Positions 54,451 through 63,010 of a stretch of DNA of 64,000 nt are shown here, in pieces. The notes beneath the pieces were generated by a model that was not told the origin of the DNA, ran no database searches, and worked only from the letters and a program-made list of their open reading frames with translations. The DNA comes from Spirochaetia bacterium UBA6919. GTDB taxonomy: Bacteria > Spirochaetota > UBA6919. The position numbers and the translations under genes were made by a program. The stretch lies in assembly GCA_002450905.1 (NCBI GenBank), contig DKAT01000049.1, forward strand, positions 22,434 through 86,433, written 5' to 3'. Every line of letters begins with the position of its first letter. The first letter of the stretch is position 1.

Positions 54451-55767
54451 ATGACTTATCGACTTGTTGAAAACTTATATACAAAATCGATTGAATTAAT
54501 TGATAAAAAACACTATTTGGAAGCCATAAAACTTCTGATTCAAATCTCCTCCTCCCTAAACTATTTGAAAAAAACTCCTTTTGAAAAAGAACAATTTAGC
54601 CAGACTGTTACAAAATGTTATATAGGATTAAAACATCAAAATCTGTTAAAAGATGAAATCTTAATAGCCTATGGCATAATACTTAGAAATGAAGGATATC
54701 TCCAAAAGAGCATAGAGATATTTGACAAAGTATTGGATTTTAAAATCCATAAAGAAGCAATTTTAGAAAAAGCTTACTCCCTTGAACTCCTTGGACAATA
54801 TGAAGAGGCAATGACCCTCCTGACCAAGGCATTAAACCATTTCCCCCACGAAAAAAAAATAATAAACAATTTGGCAACTCTCTACGAGGAACTCGAAGAA
54901 TGGGATCTAGCCCTGAATTATTATAATCTATCCATTGAAATAGATAATGAAGCTGGAATTAGTTATTATAACAAAGGTCGAATCTTATTTACCCTGGAAC
55001 AATATGACATCGCAGCAGATCAATTTAAAACTGCACTCAAATATTATAAAGAATCTGATTATCGTACAATCGATGTATACCTATTCCTCTCCGACTGCCA
55101 CTTCCAGCTAAAACAATATCAAAAAGCAAAAAACATAATCGTAAACACCATCAAGTCCTACCCACAAAGAGGAGAAGGATATTATTCCCTCGCCGAATAC
55201 TTCTACAAAACAGATCAATACCACAAAGCCATCAAATACATCAATAAAGCTATCGATCTTTCCCTACCAAATGCTGAGTATTACTATAAAAAATCACAAT
55301 ACTTAAACCATCTGAATCATAGTTCAAATGCAATTAAAACCCTGAATGAAGGACTAAAACACTTTCCAGATAATATAGACATCCTTGATCAGTTATCAGA
55401 AACACTTTTTATACAAGGAAAATATCAAAATGCAATTCAAACCTATAAAAAGAGATTAAAAATAAACCATCAAATAGAACATTTCTTACAAATAGCACAG
55501 TGTTATTTTCATTTAAAAAAATACTCAGAAGCATTCTACTGGATAAATCTCTATATCAAAGAGGAATCTTTTGATGTCGAAGCATATATTTTAAGAGCCA
55601 AGATAAATGCCATCACAGGATACCACCATCTTGCCATGCACGATTTAAAAAGTGCTCAGGATTTAGAAAAAGGAGAACTCTATCTGGAAGATTCAGACTG
55701 GATATACCTTGAAAAATTAAACAAATTAGAAGAATACCACCAATTCATACAACAATTTCAAAAATAA
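54451..55767 (+). CDS. Tetratricopeptide-repeat protein
   Basis: 438 residues, soluble, built almost wholly of about ten TPR units (EAILEKAYSLELLGQYEEAM; KIINNLATLYEELEEWDLAL; GISYYNKGRILFTLEQYDIA; GEGYYSLAEYFYKTDQYHKA). A protein-interaction scaffold; no catalytic domain. Strong RBS GGGAGGGG. It is the last plus-strand gene before a convergent minus-strand operon. Confidence 0.85.
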   Translation: MTYRLVENLYTKSIELIDKKHYLEAIKLLIQISSSLNYLKKTPFEKEQFSQTVTKCYIGLKHQNLLKDEILIAYGIILRNEGYLQKSIEIFDKVLDFKIHKEAILEKAYSLELLGQYEEAMTLLTKALNHFPHEKKIINNLATLYEELEEWDLALNYYNLSIEIDNEAGISYYNKGRILFTLEQYDIAADQFKTALKYYKESDYRTIDVYLFLSDCHFQLKQYQKAKNIIVNTIKSYPQRGEGYYSLAEYFYKTDQYHKAIKYINKAIDLSLPNAEYYYKKSQYLNHLNHSSNAIKTLNEGLKHFPDNIDILDQLSETLFIQGKYQNAIQTYKKRLKINHQIEHFLQIAQCYFHLKKYSEAFYWINLYIKEESFDVEAYILRAKINAITGYHHLAMHDLKSAQDLEKGELYLEDSDWIYLEKLNKLEEYHQFIQQFQK

Positions 55768-55905
55768 AAGAAAATTGGGGAGTGGGTTATAAAAAATGTC
55801 AAAATAGAATATAGAATATTTCGCTTGATTTAGGCAGTTGTTAGAATAAAGATTTTTACAATTAATTTATCTCCACCGCTCATGCATATTATGACGGCTT
55901 TGTCA

Positions 55906-56895
55906 TTATTCTTCATCTCCATAAAAATTAAAATATATCCAATGAGAATTATTTAATCGATAATTTTGTATTTTTGTCTCAAAAAAACTTTGCCCGATAG
56001 ATTTTCCATCCAAAATTGATTTATAAAATGATAAAATGAAATTACTTAAATCTTCGTCTATGATAACCCAATTCGATGCCAGAATATAATTTATTCCTAG
56101 TTCAATTAGTTTGTGGATGATTGATTCTTTATGAAATTTACTAACCTTGCTAGTCAGACAGGCACTGAGAATTATTAACTCAGGAGATTTTTGAAGTGAT
56201 AAAAGATCAGTTGATTCAATAAATGTATTTTCTCCAATTCTTAAAAGACCACCTGTATTATGAGAGTACTCCCCATGGCTTGAAACATGGATCCAGTCAT
56301 AATTTTCTAATATATTATTAAAATTATTTTTACTGAGATTTTTACTGATGAAATCAATTTTTATTATTGATTTATGATTTAAAGATTTTAAAGAATTATA
56401 TAGATTTAAACCCTCATTATATGAATTTTCAGAATTATTTGAAGGATCTGCAATAAATATTACAGATTTACCTTGAATATTTTTTAAAGATGTATAATTT
56501 TTTTGAATATCTACCATTTTTTTTCTTATAATGATTCTCGAGAGTACGAGAAAATCCATTCCGTTAAATGATAATTCAAAAGGGATATTTTCTAATTCTT
56601 CGTATAAGTATATTACTAAAGGATAATTATGATTATATAGATTGATTAAATCGTTAATTTTTTTCCCATTTTCGTCAATAAAAAATAATTGAAAAATACT
56701 TTTACCAAGATTTATTATATTATCATTTATTATTTTATTTGTGGCGGTTAATTGAGAAATTAATTGATTAATATCATATAATATGTTATTACGAAAAGGA
56801 ATAATAATTTTTTTAATTCTTATTTTAGGAAAGCTGCTAATAAGATTAAAATGCAAGTTATTATTAATAAGGGAAATTTCAAGTATATCATACAT
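55906..56895 (-). CDS. CHAT-domain (caspase-like) protease
   Basis: 329 residues. The C-terminal two thirds match CHAT domains: catalytic His207 in WIHVSSHGEYS after a hydrophobic strand, and catalytic Cys246 in LIILSACLTSK, followed by GINYILASNWVIIDEDLSNF and the SHWIYFNFYG ending typical of the family. The first 130 residues include PFELSFNG and VLSRIIIRKKM, also usual ahead of CHAT cores. There is no signal peptide; it should be a cytoplasmic cysteine protease. It starts 10 bases after a chemoreceptor gene in a five-gene unit, so its activation is probably tied to that receptor. Confidence 0.88.
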   Translation of the reverse strand: MYDILEISLINNNLHFNLISSFPKIRIKKIIIPFRNNILYDINQLISQLTATNKIINDNIINLGKSIFQLFFIDENGKKINDLINLYNHNYPLVIYLYEELENIPFELSFNGMDFLVLSRIIIRKKMVDIQKNYTSLKNIQGKSVIFIADPSNNSENSYNEGLNLYNSLKSLNHKSIIKIDFISKNLSKNNFNNILENYDWIHVSSHGEYSHNTGGLLRIGENTFIESTDLLSLQKSPELIILSACLTSKVSKFHKESIIHKLIELGINYILASNWVIIDEDLSNFILSFYKSILDGKSIGQSFFETKIQNYRLNNSHWIYFNFYGDEE

Positions 56896-56905
56896 TTTAA
56901 TGATT

Positions 56906-58288
56906 TTAATTTTCTGGATGTATTAATGGTTGCTCGATTATTTTTTCATCTAAAGGATATTGATTATCAAAGTCGATGTTAAGATCATTTAATTTTTCAA
57001 ATGATTTTTTAACAGACTGAGTTATAACTGTCACGACAGAATTAATTTCATTTAAAGCTACCAGAACTTCGTTTGTTTGAAAAAGCTCATCAGCACTTGC
57101 TTCAATAATTCGCTGGGTAATGGAACGTAATTGATTAATCGCAGTAATTATTTCTCTTCCCTGTTTGACATTTTCTTTAGATATTTTATAAATTTCTTTA
57201 TTGATGTTATTTGTTCTTTCAATATCTTCTAATATATTATTAAAAAGAGCTTTGGTATTATTAACCTGATCAACCGCTTTGTGTATTTTATCGAGGATTT
57301 GATTAATATTTTTTTTAATTTCAATAGTAGCATTATTTGTATTCATAGACAATTTTCTAACTTCACTTGCTACGACGGCAAACCCCTTTCCCTTCTCACC
57401 TGCATGAGCGGCTTCTATGGCTGCATTCATCGCTAATAAGTTAGTTTTTTCTGAGATATTTTTAATAGTCACAACAAATTCTTCCATAAGCATAGAACTT
57501 TTTGCAATATCTTCTATAGCATGTACAGTAATTTCAACTGCTTCTGAGCCTTTTAAAGCCGTTTCGTTTAGATTATTTGCAAGAATATTTGCATCTTTAG
57601 TATAAGAATCCACTTTTTCCATAGAAAGGGTAGTGACATCAAAGGCATCAAAGGTTAATTTAAGGGTCTCAGATTGATTCTTCATTTCTTCAATTGTCGA
57701 TTCAATACTTTTATCCAGAATGAACATAGCTTCCAGTGCTTTTGTGAACAAATTATTAGACTTATCGGTATTTTTAGTTTCTGTAAGATTATCAATTAAA
57801 CGTGTAATAAGATTTATAACTTTACTTAATTGAGATTTGGAATTATTGATAGTCTGTTTTGAAAGATCTAATATATTGATGAGTTTATTTATTCTGTCGT
57901 CTAATTCTTTTTTTCCATCTAATAATGTATCGACAGAAACTTTCAATCTAGTTTCCTCATTTAAAGATTGAAAATGAATATTATCTAAAATAAATTTTTG
58001 AACTTGTTTAATTGGTTTTGAAAGACTATAATTTTTGGGGTTGATAAGAATCAATTTTATTACCAGCCATATGGATAGAAATAAAATTACACCTATTAGT
58101 ATGGAATTAAATGGCGTTTTAGGGAGAGATGTACCTAAGACACTAGTAATTGATAAAATAATTGAAATTATTAGAACAACAATTGATACTGAAAATAAAA
58201 TGGAATTTTTTTTAATGAAAGAGAGATATATCGAAGTGACTATGGAAAGGCTCAGTAATATTACAGCAACTAGTATATCAATTCCCAA
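56906..58288 (-). CDS. Methyl-accepting chemotaxis protein without extracellular sensor
   Basis: 460 residues from a TTG start at 58288 (no ATG nearby; weak RBS). Three hydrophobic helices at about 3-25, 32-52 and 60-82 with very short loops, so no periplasmic sensory domain. A long cytoplasmic coiled coil follows with the signalling hairpin tip ISEKTNLLAMNAAIEAAHAG and EKGKGFAVVASEVRKLS. The C-terminus (EQPLIHPEN) lacks a CheR-binding pentapeptide. It may sense membrane or cytosolic signals. It sits between cheY and the CHAT protease gene. Confidence 0.92.
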   Translation of the reverse strand: MGIDILVAVILLSLSIVTSIYLSFIKKNSILFSVSIVVLIISIILSITSVLGTSLPKTPFNSILIGVILFLSIWLVIKLILINPKNYSLSKPIKQVQKFILDNIHFQSLNEETRLKVSVDTLLDGKKELDDRINKLINILDLSKQTINNSKSQLSKVINLITRLIDNLTETKNTDKSNNLFTKALEAMFILDKSIESTIEEMKNQSETLKLTFDAFDVTTLSMEKVDSYTKDANILANNLNETALKGSEAVEITVHAIEDIAKSSMLMEEFVVTIKNISEKTNLLAMNAAIEAAHAGEKGKGFAVVASEVRKLSMNTNNATIEIKKNINQILDKIHKAVDQVNNTKALFNNILEDIERTNNINKEIYKISKENVKQGREIITAINQLRSITQRIIEASADELFQTNEVLVALNEINSVVTVITQSVKKSFEKLNDLNIDFDNQYPLDEKIIEQPLIHPEN

Positions 58289-58319
58289 GAGATACTCGAT
58301 ATCAAAATTATTTTATTAT

Positions 58320-58676
58320 TTATGATAAAGCTTTTTTTACAGCATTTATAAGTCGTTCTGGTGTAAAAGGTTTAACGATAAAATCTTTTACGCCTAATCT
58401 GACAGCTTTACTCATAACTTCGTCTTCACCTAAGGCTGATACCATAATAATTTTTGCCTTGGGATCTTGTTTTAAAATGTGTTCTGCTGCATCAAGACCA
58501 TTCATCCCGTCCATGGTGATATCCATCGTTACAAGATCAGGTTTTGTTGAATTATATTTCTGGATGGCGTCTTCACCATCTTTCGCTTCTGCAACAACCT
58601 CATATCCCTCGAAACTGAGTTCATTTTTGATGATATTTCTTAATAGTAAAGAATCATCTACAACCAATATTTTCAT
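58320..58676 (-). CDS. cheY: CheY-like single-domain response regulator
   Basis: 118 residues from ATG 58676, preceded by TTGGAGACC as RBS; a TTG 12 bases upstream is inside that RBS. Acidic pair in ILVVDDSLL, phosphoacceptor Asp in LVTMDITMDGMNG, Thr/Ser in KIIMVSALGED and Lys in VKDFIVKPFTPERL are intact. No output domain. It lies 31 bases upstream of the chemoreceptor gene and 34 bases after metK. It may bind FliM or instead act inside the local system. Confidence 0.92.
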   Translation of the reverse strand: MKILVVDDSLLLRNIIKNELSFEGYEVVAEAKDGEDAIQKYNSTKPDLVTMDITMDGMNGLDAAEHILKQDPKAKIIMVSALGEDEVMSKAVRLGVKDFIVKPFTPERLINAVKKALS

Positions 58677-58710
58677 TCTGGTCTCCAACTAATGGTATCT
58701 AAAGAATGCC

Positions 58711-59838
58711 TTATTTCAATTTACTTGCAATTTCAGTTTTTTCCCATGGAAATCCATCTTCCATACGTCCGAAGTGTCCGTAAGCAGCGGTTTGCTGATA
58801 TATAGGTTTACGTAAATTAAGGGTTTCGATCATTCCTTTGGGAGTTAAATGGAAATTATCGCGAACAATTTTAATCAATTCACTTTCAGATTTTTTACTT
58901 GTATTATATGTATTTACATTAATAGAAACAGGATCCGCAACACCAATGGCATATGCTAATTGTACTTCACAACGTTCACATAGTCCCGATGCAACAAGAT
59001 TTTTTGCAACATATCGTGCCATATAACAGGCGCTTCTATCTACTTTTGAGGGGTCTTTCCCAGAAAATGCACCTCCACCATGTCTTCCAAATCCACCGTA
59101 GGAGTCAACAATAATTTTACGTCCAGTTAATCCACAATCACCATGAGGTCCACCAATTACAAAACGTCCAGTTGGATTGATATATGTTTTAAAATTATCA
59201 TTTCGGAGAGATTGAGGAATAATTGGAAATATTACGTCTTTAAGGATTTTTTCTTTCAATTCCTCATTGGATACATCTTCTGTGTGTTGGGTGGAAAGGA
59301 CTACACTATCCACTCTTACAGGTTTATTATTTACATATTCTACAGTAACTTGTGATTTTCCATCGGGTCTTAAGAATGGGAGATGACCGTTTTTTCTTAA
59401 TTCAGCAAGTCGTTTAGTTAGTTTATGTGCCAATACAATAGGCATTGGCATGAGTTCTTCTGTTTCATTGGAAGCATATCCAAACATGAGTCCCTGGTCA
59501 CCAGCACCACCCGTATCTACACCCATGGCAATATCAGGGGATTGTCTATTTACAGCAGTAATTACAGCACAGGACTGCCAGTCAAAACCCATTCCACTAT
59601 CGGTATAACCGATTTCTTTGATCTTTCCACGTGCAATGTCCTGATAATTAATAATAGCATTAGTAGTAATTTCTCCCGCAATCATAACAAGTCCTGTTGC
59701 GACAAGAGTTTCACAAGCTACTCTGGCTGTTGGATCTTTTTCAATAATAGCATCTAAAACAGCATCGGATATTTGATCAGCAATTTTATCAGGATGTCCT
59801 TCTGAAACGGATTCTGATGTAAATAAAAAATCTTTCAC
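58711..59838 (-). CDS. metK: S-adenosylmethionine synthetase
   Basis: 375 residues, GTG start with AAGGAAA upstream. Makes SAM from ATP and methionine. Motifs: FTSESVSEGHPDKIADQISD, GAGDQGLMFGYASNETEEL, FVIGGPHGDCGLTGRKIIVD, GGFGRHGGGAFSGKDPSKVD and RSACYMARYVAKNLVASGLC. Fully intact. It is co-transcribed with cheY and the chemoreceptor, whose methylation would use SAM, and SAM is also needed by LipA and ArsM encoded nearby. Confidence 0.97.
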   Translation of the reverse strand: MKDFLFTSESVSEGHPDKIADQISDAVLDAIIEKDPTARVACETLVATGLVMIAGEITTNAIINYQDIARGKIKEIGYTDSGMGFDWQSCAVITAVNRQSPDIAMGVDTGGAGDQGLMFGYASNETEELMPMPIVLAHKLTKRLAELRKNGHLPFLRPDGKSQVTVEYVNNKPVRVDSVVLSTQHTEDVSNEELKEKILKDVIFPIIPQSLRNDNFKTYINPTGRFVIGGPHGDCGLTGRKIIVDSYGGFGRHGGGAFSGKDPSKVDRSACYMARYVAKNLVASGLCERCEVQLAYAIGVADPVSINVNTYNTSKKSESELIKIVRDNFHLTPKGMIETLNLRKPIYQQTAAYGHFGRMEDGFPWEKTEIASKLK

Positions 59839-59868
59839 TCTAATTTCCTTCTATAATTAATTTATTTA

Positions 59869-60204
59869 TCACGAAAAGCTTTGGACAGCGTCCTGTTCAT
59901 TTTCATAAATATCAAAAAAACTCGTTAGTTTAGTTAATTCAAATACTTTTTTTACAGAGGCGTAGACATTAATAATTTTAAGTCCACCACCGACTTTTTT
60001 CAACTGGGACAGGCTTGATATTAAAACACCAATTCCAGAGCTATCAATATAACTAACTTTATCCAGATTGACAATAATATTGTGTTTTCCATTGTCAATT
60101 TGTGTTTTTATATTTTTTTTAATTTCTGGAGCATTATATAAATCAATCTCTCCATTAATGTCAAGGATAATTATGTCGCCATTGGTTCTAGTTTGGATAT
60201 CCAT
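59869..60204 (-). CDS. STAS-domain anti-sigma factor antagonist
   Basis: 111 residues, single STAS domain of the SpoIIAA/RsbV type: IIILDINGEIDLYNAPEIKK and the phosphorylatable Ser loop VSYIDSSGIGVLISSLSQLK. Such proteins release partner sigma factors or regulate signalling complexes when dephosphorylated. The kinase partner is not in the window. First gene of the STAS-metK-cheY-receptor-CHAT unit; RBS GGAGATAA. Confidence 0.92.
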   Translation of the reverse strand: MDIQTRTNGDIIILDINGEIDLYNAPEIKKNIKTQIDNGKHNIIVNLDKVSYIDSSGIGVLISSLSQLKKVGGGLKIINVYASVKKVFELTKLTSFFDIYENEQDAVQSFS

Positions 60205-60273
60205 ATTTATCTCCTGTCACAGAACTATAAGATATTAAATTTTATATTCATTAATAGTAATATAAGTTTTAAA

Positions 60274-60302
60274 AATATAAACCAAAGTTTTTTATTTGTC
60301 AA
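60274..60302 (-). promoter_or_regulatory. Sigma-70 promoter of the STAS-metK-cheY-receptor-CHAT unit
   Basis: On the minus strand TTGACA (60297-60302), exactly 17 bases, then TATATT (60274-60279); consensus -35 and five of six in the -10. It lies about 70 bases upstream of the STAS gene, and no other good promoter is seen in the short gaps of the following four genes. Confidence 0.7.
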
Positions 60303-60360
60303 GCAAAAAAATGGACGGAACAGGTTATATTAAAAAATATTTCATTTGTGAATATTTCTA

Positions 60361-61377
60361 TCAAACCATAGATACTTTGGATTCCAATATATTATGAATT
60401 TTCTCTACCATTGGCATAAGATATTTTACCCCATTCTCGCTGTTATCACAAATCTCAGGATCAATAGGAATTTGACTTAGTAATGGGAGATTCCACTCTT
60501 CTGCTAAATTTTTTCCACCATCTTTACCAAATACATATATCTTCTCATCGGTTTTCTTATGATGATAATAACTCATATTTTCAACGATACCTAAAACATC
60601 GACCTGCATTTGCCTAAACATACCAATACCCTTTCGGACGTCTGCTACTGAAAGCTGTTGGGGAGTTGTTACAATTATAGCTCCTTCCATATCCACGAGC
60701 TGGCAGAGAGATAAATGTACATCCCCTGTTCCAGGTGGAAGATCCACAAATAAGTAATCCAGATCACCCCAGATGACATCTCCTAAAAACTGTTTTACGA
60801 CCCCATGAAGCATAGGACCACGCCATATTACAGGTTGACCTGGTTCTAATAAAAGTCCCATGGATATAAATTTAATTCCCTTATGTTCAACTGGGATCAG
60901 CTTATCGTCATGGGTGATATTGGGCCGGTTGTAATTATCCAATAAGGAAGGGATATTTGGTCCATATATATCTGCGTCCACAAGACCTACTGAGTATCCT
61001 GATTCCTTAAATGCCCTTGCGATATTAATCGCAATAGTGCTTTTCCCAACACCCCCTTTACCACTAGAAACAGCTATAATTTTCTTAACGGACGGGAGAT
61101 TTACTTCAGATCGAATTGGGATTGGCCTTGATGTAAAATTAATTTTAATGTCTTTCACACCTTGAATGGACTGGATTGCTTGTTTGCAATCGCCTTCTAT
61201 CTTAGCTTTGAGTGGACAGCCAGCGGTAGTTAGTTCTATAGTAGCATCCACCATACCATCGTTTATTTTGATTGACTTAACCATATTAAGTGATACGAGG
61301 TCGTTGCCTAATTCAGGATCCATGACACGACTTAGTGCAAACTTAACTGAATCCTCGTTCAAAACAGCATTTGACAT
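60361..61377 (-). CDS. mrp: Mrp/ApbC-type P-loop iron-sulfur carrier
   Basis: 338 residues from ATG 61377 with GGAGGAAAT upstream. An N-terminal MIP18/DUF59 domain (ALSRVMDPELGNDLVSLNMV; LTTAGCPLKAKIE) is followed by a MinD/Mrp ATPase (IAVSSGKGGVGKSTIAINIA; VDADIYGPNIPSLLDNYN; LFVDLPPGTGDVHLSLCQLV). In this family a CxxC near the C-terminus normally holds a bridging 4Fe-4S cluster; here that place reads ENMSYYHHKKTDEKIYVFG, with no cysteines. It may bind its cluster otherwise or have lost the carrier function. Confidence 0.88.
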   Translation of the reverse strand: MSNAVLNEDSVKFALSRVMDPELGNDLVSLNMVKSIKINDGMVDATIELTTAGCPLKAKIEGDCKQAIQSIQGVKDIKINFTSRPIPIRSEVNLPSVKKIIAVSSGKGGVGKSTIAINIARAFKESGYSVGLVDADIYGPNIPSLLDNYNRPNITHDDKLIPVEHKGIKFISMGLLLEPGQPVIWRGPMLHGVVKQFLGDVIWGDLDYLFVDLPPGTGDVHLSLCQLVDMEGAIIVTTPQQLSVADVRKGIGMFRQMQVDVLGIVENMSYYHHKKTDEKIYVFGKDGGKNLAEEWNLPLLSQIPIDPEICDNSENGVKYLMPMVEKIHNILESKVSMV

Positions 61378-61591
61378 GATTTCCTCCAAATATTATATAT
61401 TTTCATTCTATCTATACCTAAAACTTTTTTAATATCCTTGTTGATAACCAAAAAAAGTAATTCTTAAAATGATATTAAGGAGATTATCTAAAGAATTTAA
61501 AGTCCTATTATCGATAATGTAGACCGATTTCGTCTATCTCAATAATATAAAGATATTATCACATGTCGTCAAGGTTTCAGCAATAAAACAC

Positions 61592-61619
61592 TTGACATTT
61601 TATGATCACTGGTTATATT
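61592..61619 (+). promoter_or_regulatory. Sigma-70 promoter of the ArsR operon
   Basis: TTGACA (61592-61597), 16 bases, TATATT (61614-61619). The region just downstream, 61615-61640, is a run of A/T with short dyads (ATATTT...AAATAT), a likely place for binding of the autoregulating ArsR-type repressor, as known for this family. Confidence 0.65.
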
Positions 61620-61655
61620 TATATATAAAAATATTTAAATATGTTTGGATATATG

Positions 61656-61952
61656 ATGAACACAGATCTATCTCAATTCTTTAAAGCCCTTTGTGATGAA
61701 ACAAGACAACAAATACTTTTTCATCTTATGAAACAGGAACAGAATGTCACACAACTTGTAGAAATATTTCATCTGAGTCAGCCTGCTATATCCCATCACC
61801 TGATGATCTTAAAAAATGTTGGTTTGGTGAGTATCAGAAAAGAGGGTAAACAAATCTTTTATCGTGTGAATTGTAATTGTTTTGAAGACTGTTGCAAGGA
61901 CTTTTTTGATCAGTTTGGATACTGTATTTCTCCCAAACAGGATAACACATAA
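61656..61952 (+). CDS. ArsR-family transcriptional repressor
   Basis: 98 residues from ATG 61656; in-frame ATGs at 61641 and 61653 are also possible, but the promoter is too close to 61641. The winged helix has FFKALCDETRQQILFHLM, VTQLVEIFHLSQPAISHHLM and LKNVGLVSIRKEGKQIFYRV. Possible metal(loid) ligands are the Cys in ALCDETRQ and the C-terminal group VNCNCFEDCCKD. With arsM downstream, a response to arsenite is likely, though other thiophilic metals are possible. Confidence 0.88.
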   Translation: MNTDLSQFFKALCDETRQQILFHLMKQEQNVTQLVEIFHLSQPAISHHLMILKNVGLVSIRKEGKQIFYRVNCNCFEDCCKDFFDQFGYCISPKQDNT

Positions 61953-61972
61953 ACATTTGAAAGGAGTTAACT

Positions 61973-62116
61973 ATGTCATGCGAATGTACAAATTTATTTA
62001 ACAAACTGAAAGATAGAATGGATCAGGAGGAGAAAAAAATATTTGAGAAATCAATTAAAAGCTGTTGTAGTCCATTAAATCAATTGATTAGACGAGAAGA
62101 AGAGAAAAAATCCTAA
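61973..62116 (+). CDS. Small cysteine-containing protein in the arsenic gene group
   Basis: A 47-residue frame with an excellent RBS (AAAGGAG, 8 bases before the ATG), 20 bases after the ArsR-type gene. The sequence is highly charged with two cysteine pairs, SCEC at residues 2-5 and SCCS at 30-33, separated by a helical Lys/Glu stretch. I recognise no family. The pairs could bind As(III) or a soft metal; a role as a small metallochaperone is inferred from context. Confidence 0.65.
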   Translation: MSCECTNLFNKLKDRMDQEEKKIFEKSIKSCCSPLNQLIRREEEKKS

Positions 62117-62208
62117 GATGTTTTCTCTTCCCCTCATATAATAAAGATCAATCCATTGTTACAATGATTTGTTCCTTATTATGATCATAACTTTTATTAT
62201 AATACAGG

Positions 62209-63000
62209 ATGGAAAAAATGTCAATACAAAATTCAAATTTAAAACAAAAAATCCAAGAATCATACTCAAAATCATTAGAATCAAATAATAAATCATTACG
62301 ATATGCAGAGAGTATTGGGTATAATCAAAATGAAATTAATTCACTGCCTGTTCACAGTGTTGAAAATTCATTCGGATGTGGAAATCCCCTTGATCAAATC
62401 CCTGTTGAACAAGGTTCTACTATCCTTGATATTGGTTCTGGAGCAGGAATAGATACTCTCCTCTCAGCTCAAAGGGTGGGGGAGTCAGGTAAAGTTTATG
62501 GACTGGATATGACTCCCGCTATGATCGACAAGGCTCGTCAGAATGCTTTGCAAGCGGGTTATAAAAATATCGAATATATTTTGGGTGACGCTGAACAAAT
62601 TCCATTAAAGGACTCGATGATAGATATTGTTACGTCAAACTGTGTGATCAATTTGACCACTGATAAAAATAAAGTATTTAAGGAAATCTATAGAGTCCTT
62701 AAACCGGGTGGAATTATGGTAATTTCTGATATTATTATTGATGACTTGCCGGAAGACATATTAAATGACATCAATATGTACACATCCTGTATAGCTGGAG
62801 CTATGAGTGAAAATCAATTAGTATCAGCAATACAGAAAAGTGGATTAAAAGATTTTAAGATTATCAAAAGACAGACTATAGATAAATTATTGACAAGTCT
62901 ATGTTCTTGTTCTAGTTTGGATATTAGTCAGACTGATATTCAAAGGATATCTCCATATTTGGATAAGATAGCCAGTATTAAATTTACAGCCAGAAAATGA
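62209..63000 (+). CDS. arsM: Arsenite S-adenosylmethionine methyltransferase ArsM
   Basis: 263 residues; ATG 62209 or 62218 as start. Methylates As(III) with SAM. SAM-binding motif ILDIGSGAGIDTLLSAQRVG, then GLDMTPAMIDKARQNA and GDAEQIPLKDSMIDIVTSN. Cysteines placed as in ArsM: Cys57 in SFGCGNP, Cys145 in SNCVINL and Cys194 in YTSCIAGAM (spacing of the last two about 49, as in characterised enzymes), and a C-terminal pair in LCSCSS. It is downstream of the ArsR-type regulator and small Cys protein. Confidence 0.92.
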   Translation: MEKMSIQNSNLKQKIQESYSKSLESNNKSLRYAESIGYNQNEINSLPVHSVENSFGCGNPLDQIPVEQGSTILDIGSGAGIDTLLSAQRVGESGKVYGLDMTPAMIDKARQNALQAGYKNIEYILGDAEQIPLKDSMIDIVTSNCVINLTTDKNKVFKEIYRVLKPGGIMVISDIIIDDLPEDILNDINMYTSCIAGAMSENQLVSAIQKSGLKDFKIIKRQTIDKLLTSLCSCSSLDISQTDIQRISPYLDKIASIKFTARK

Positions 63001-63010
63001 TTTTATCGCA

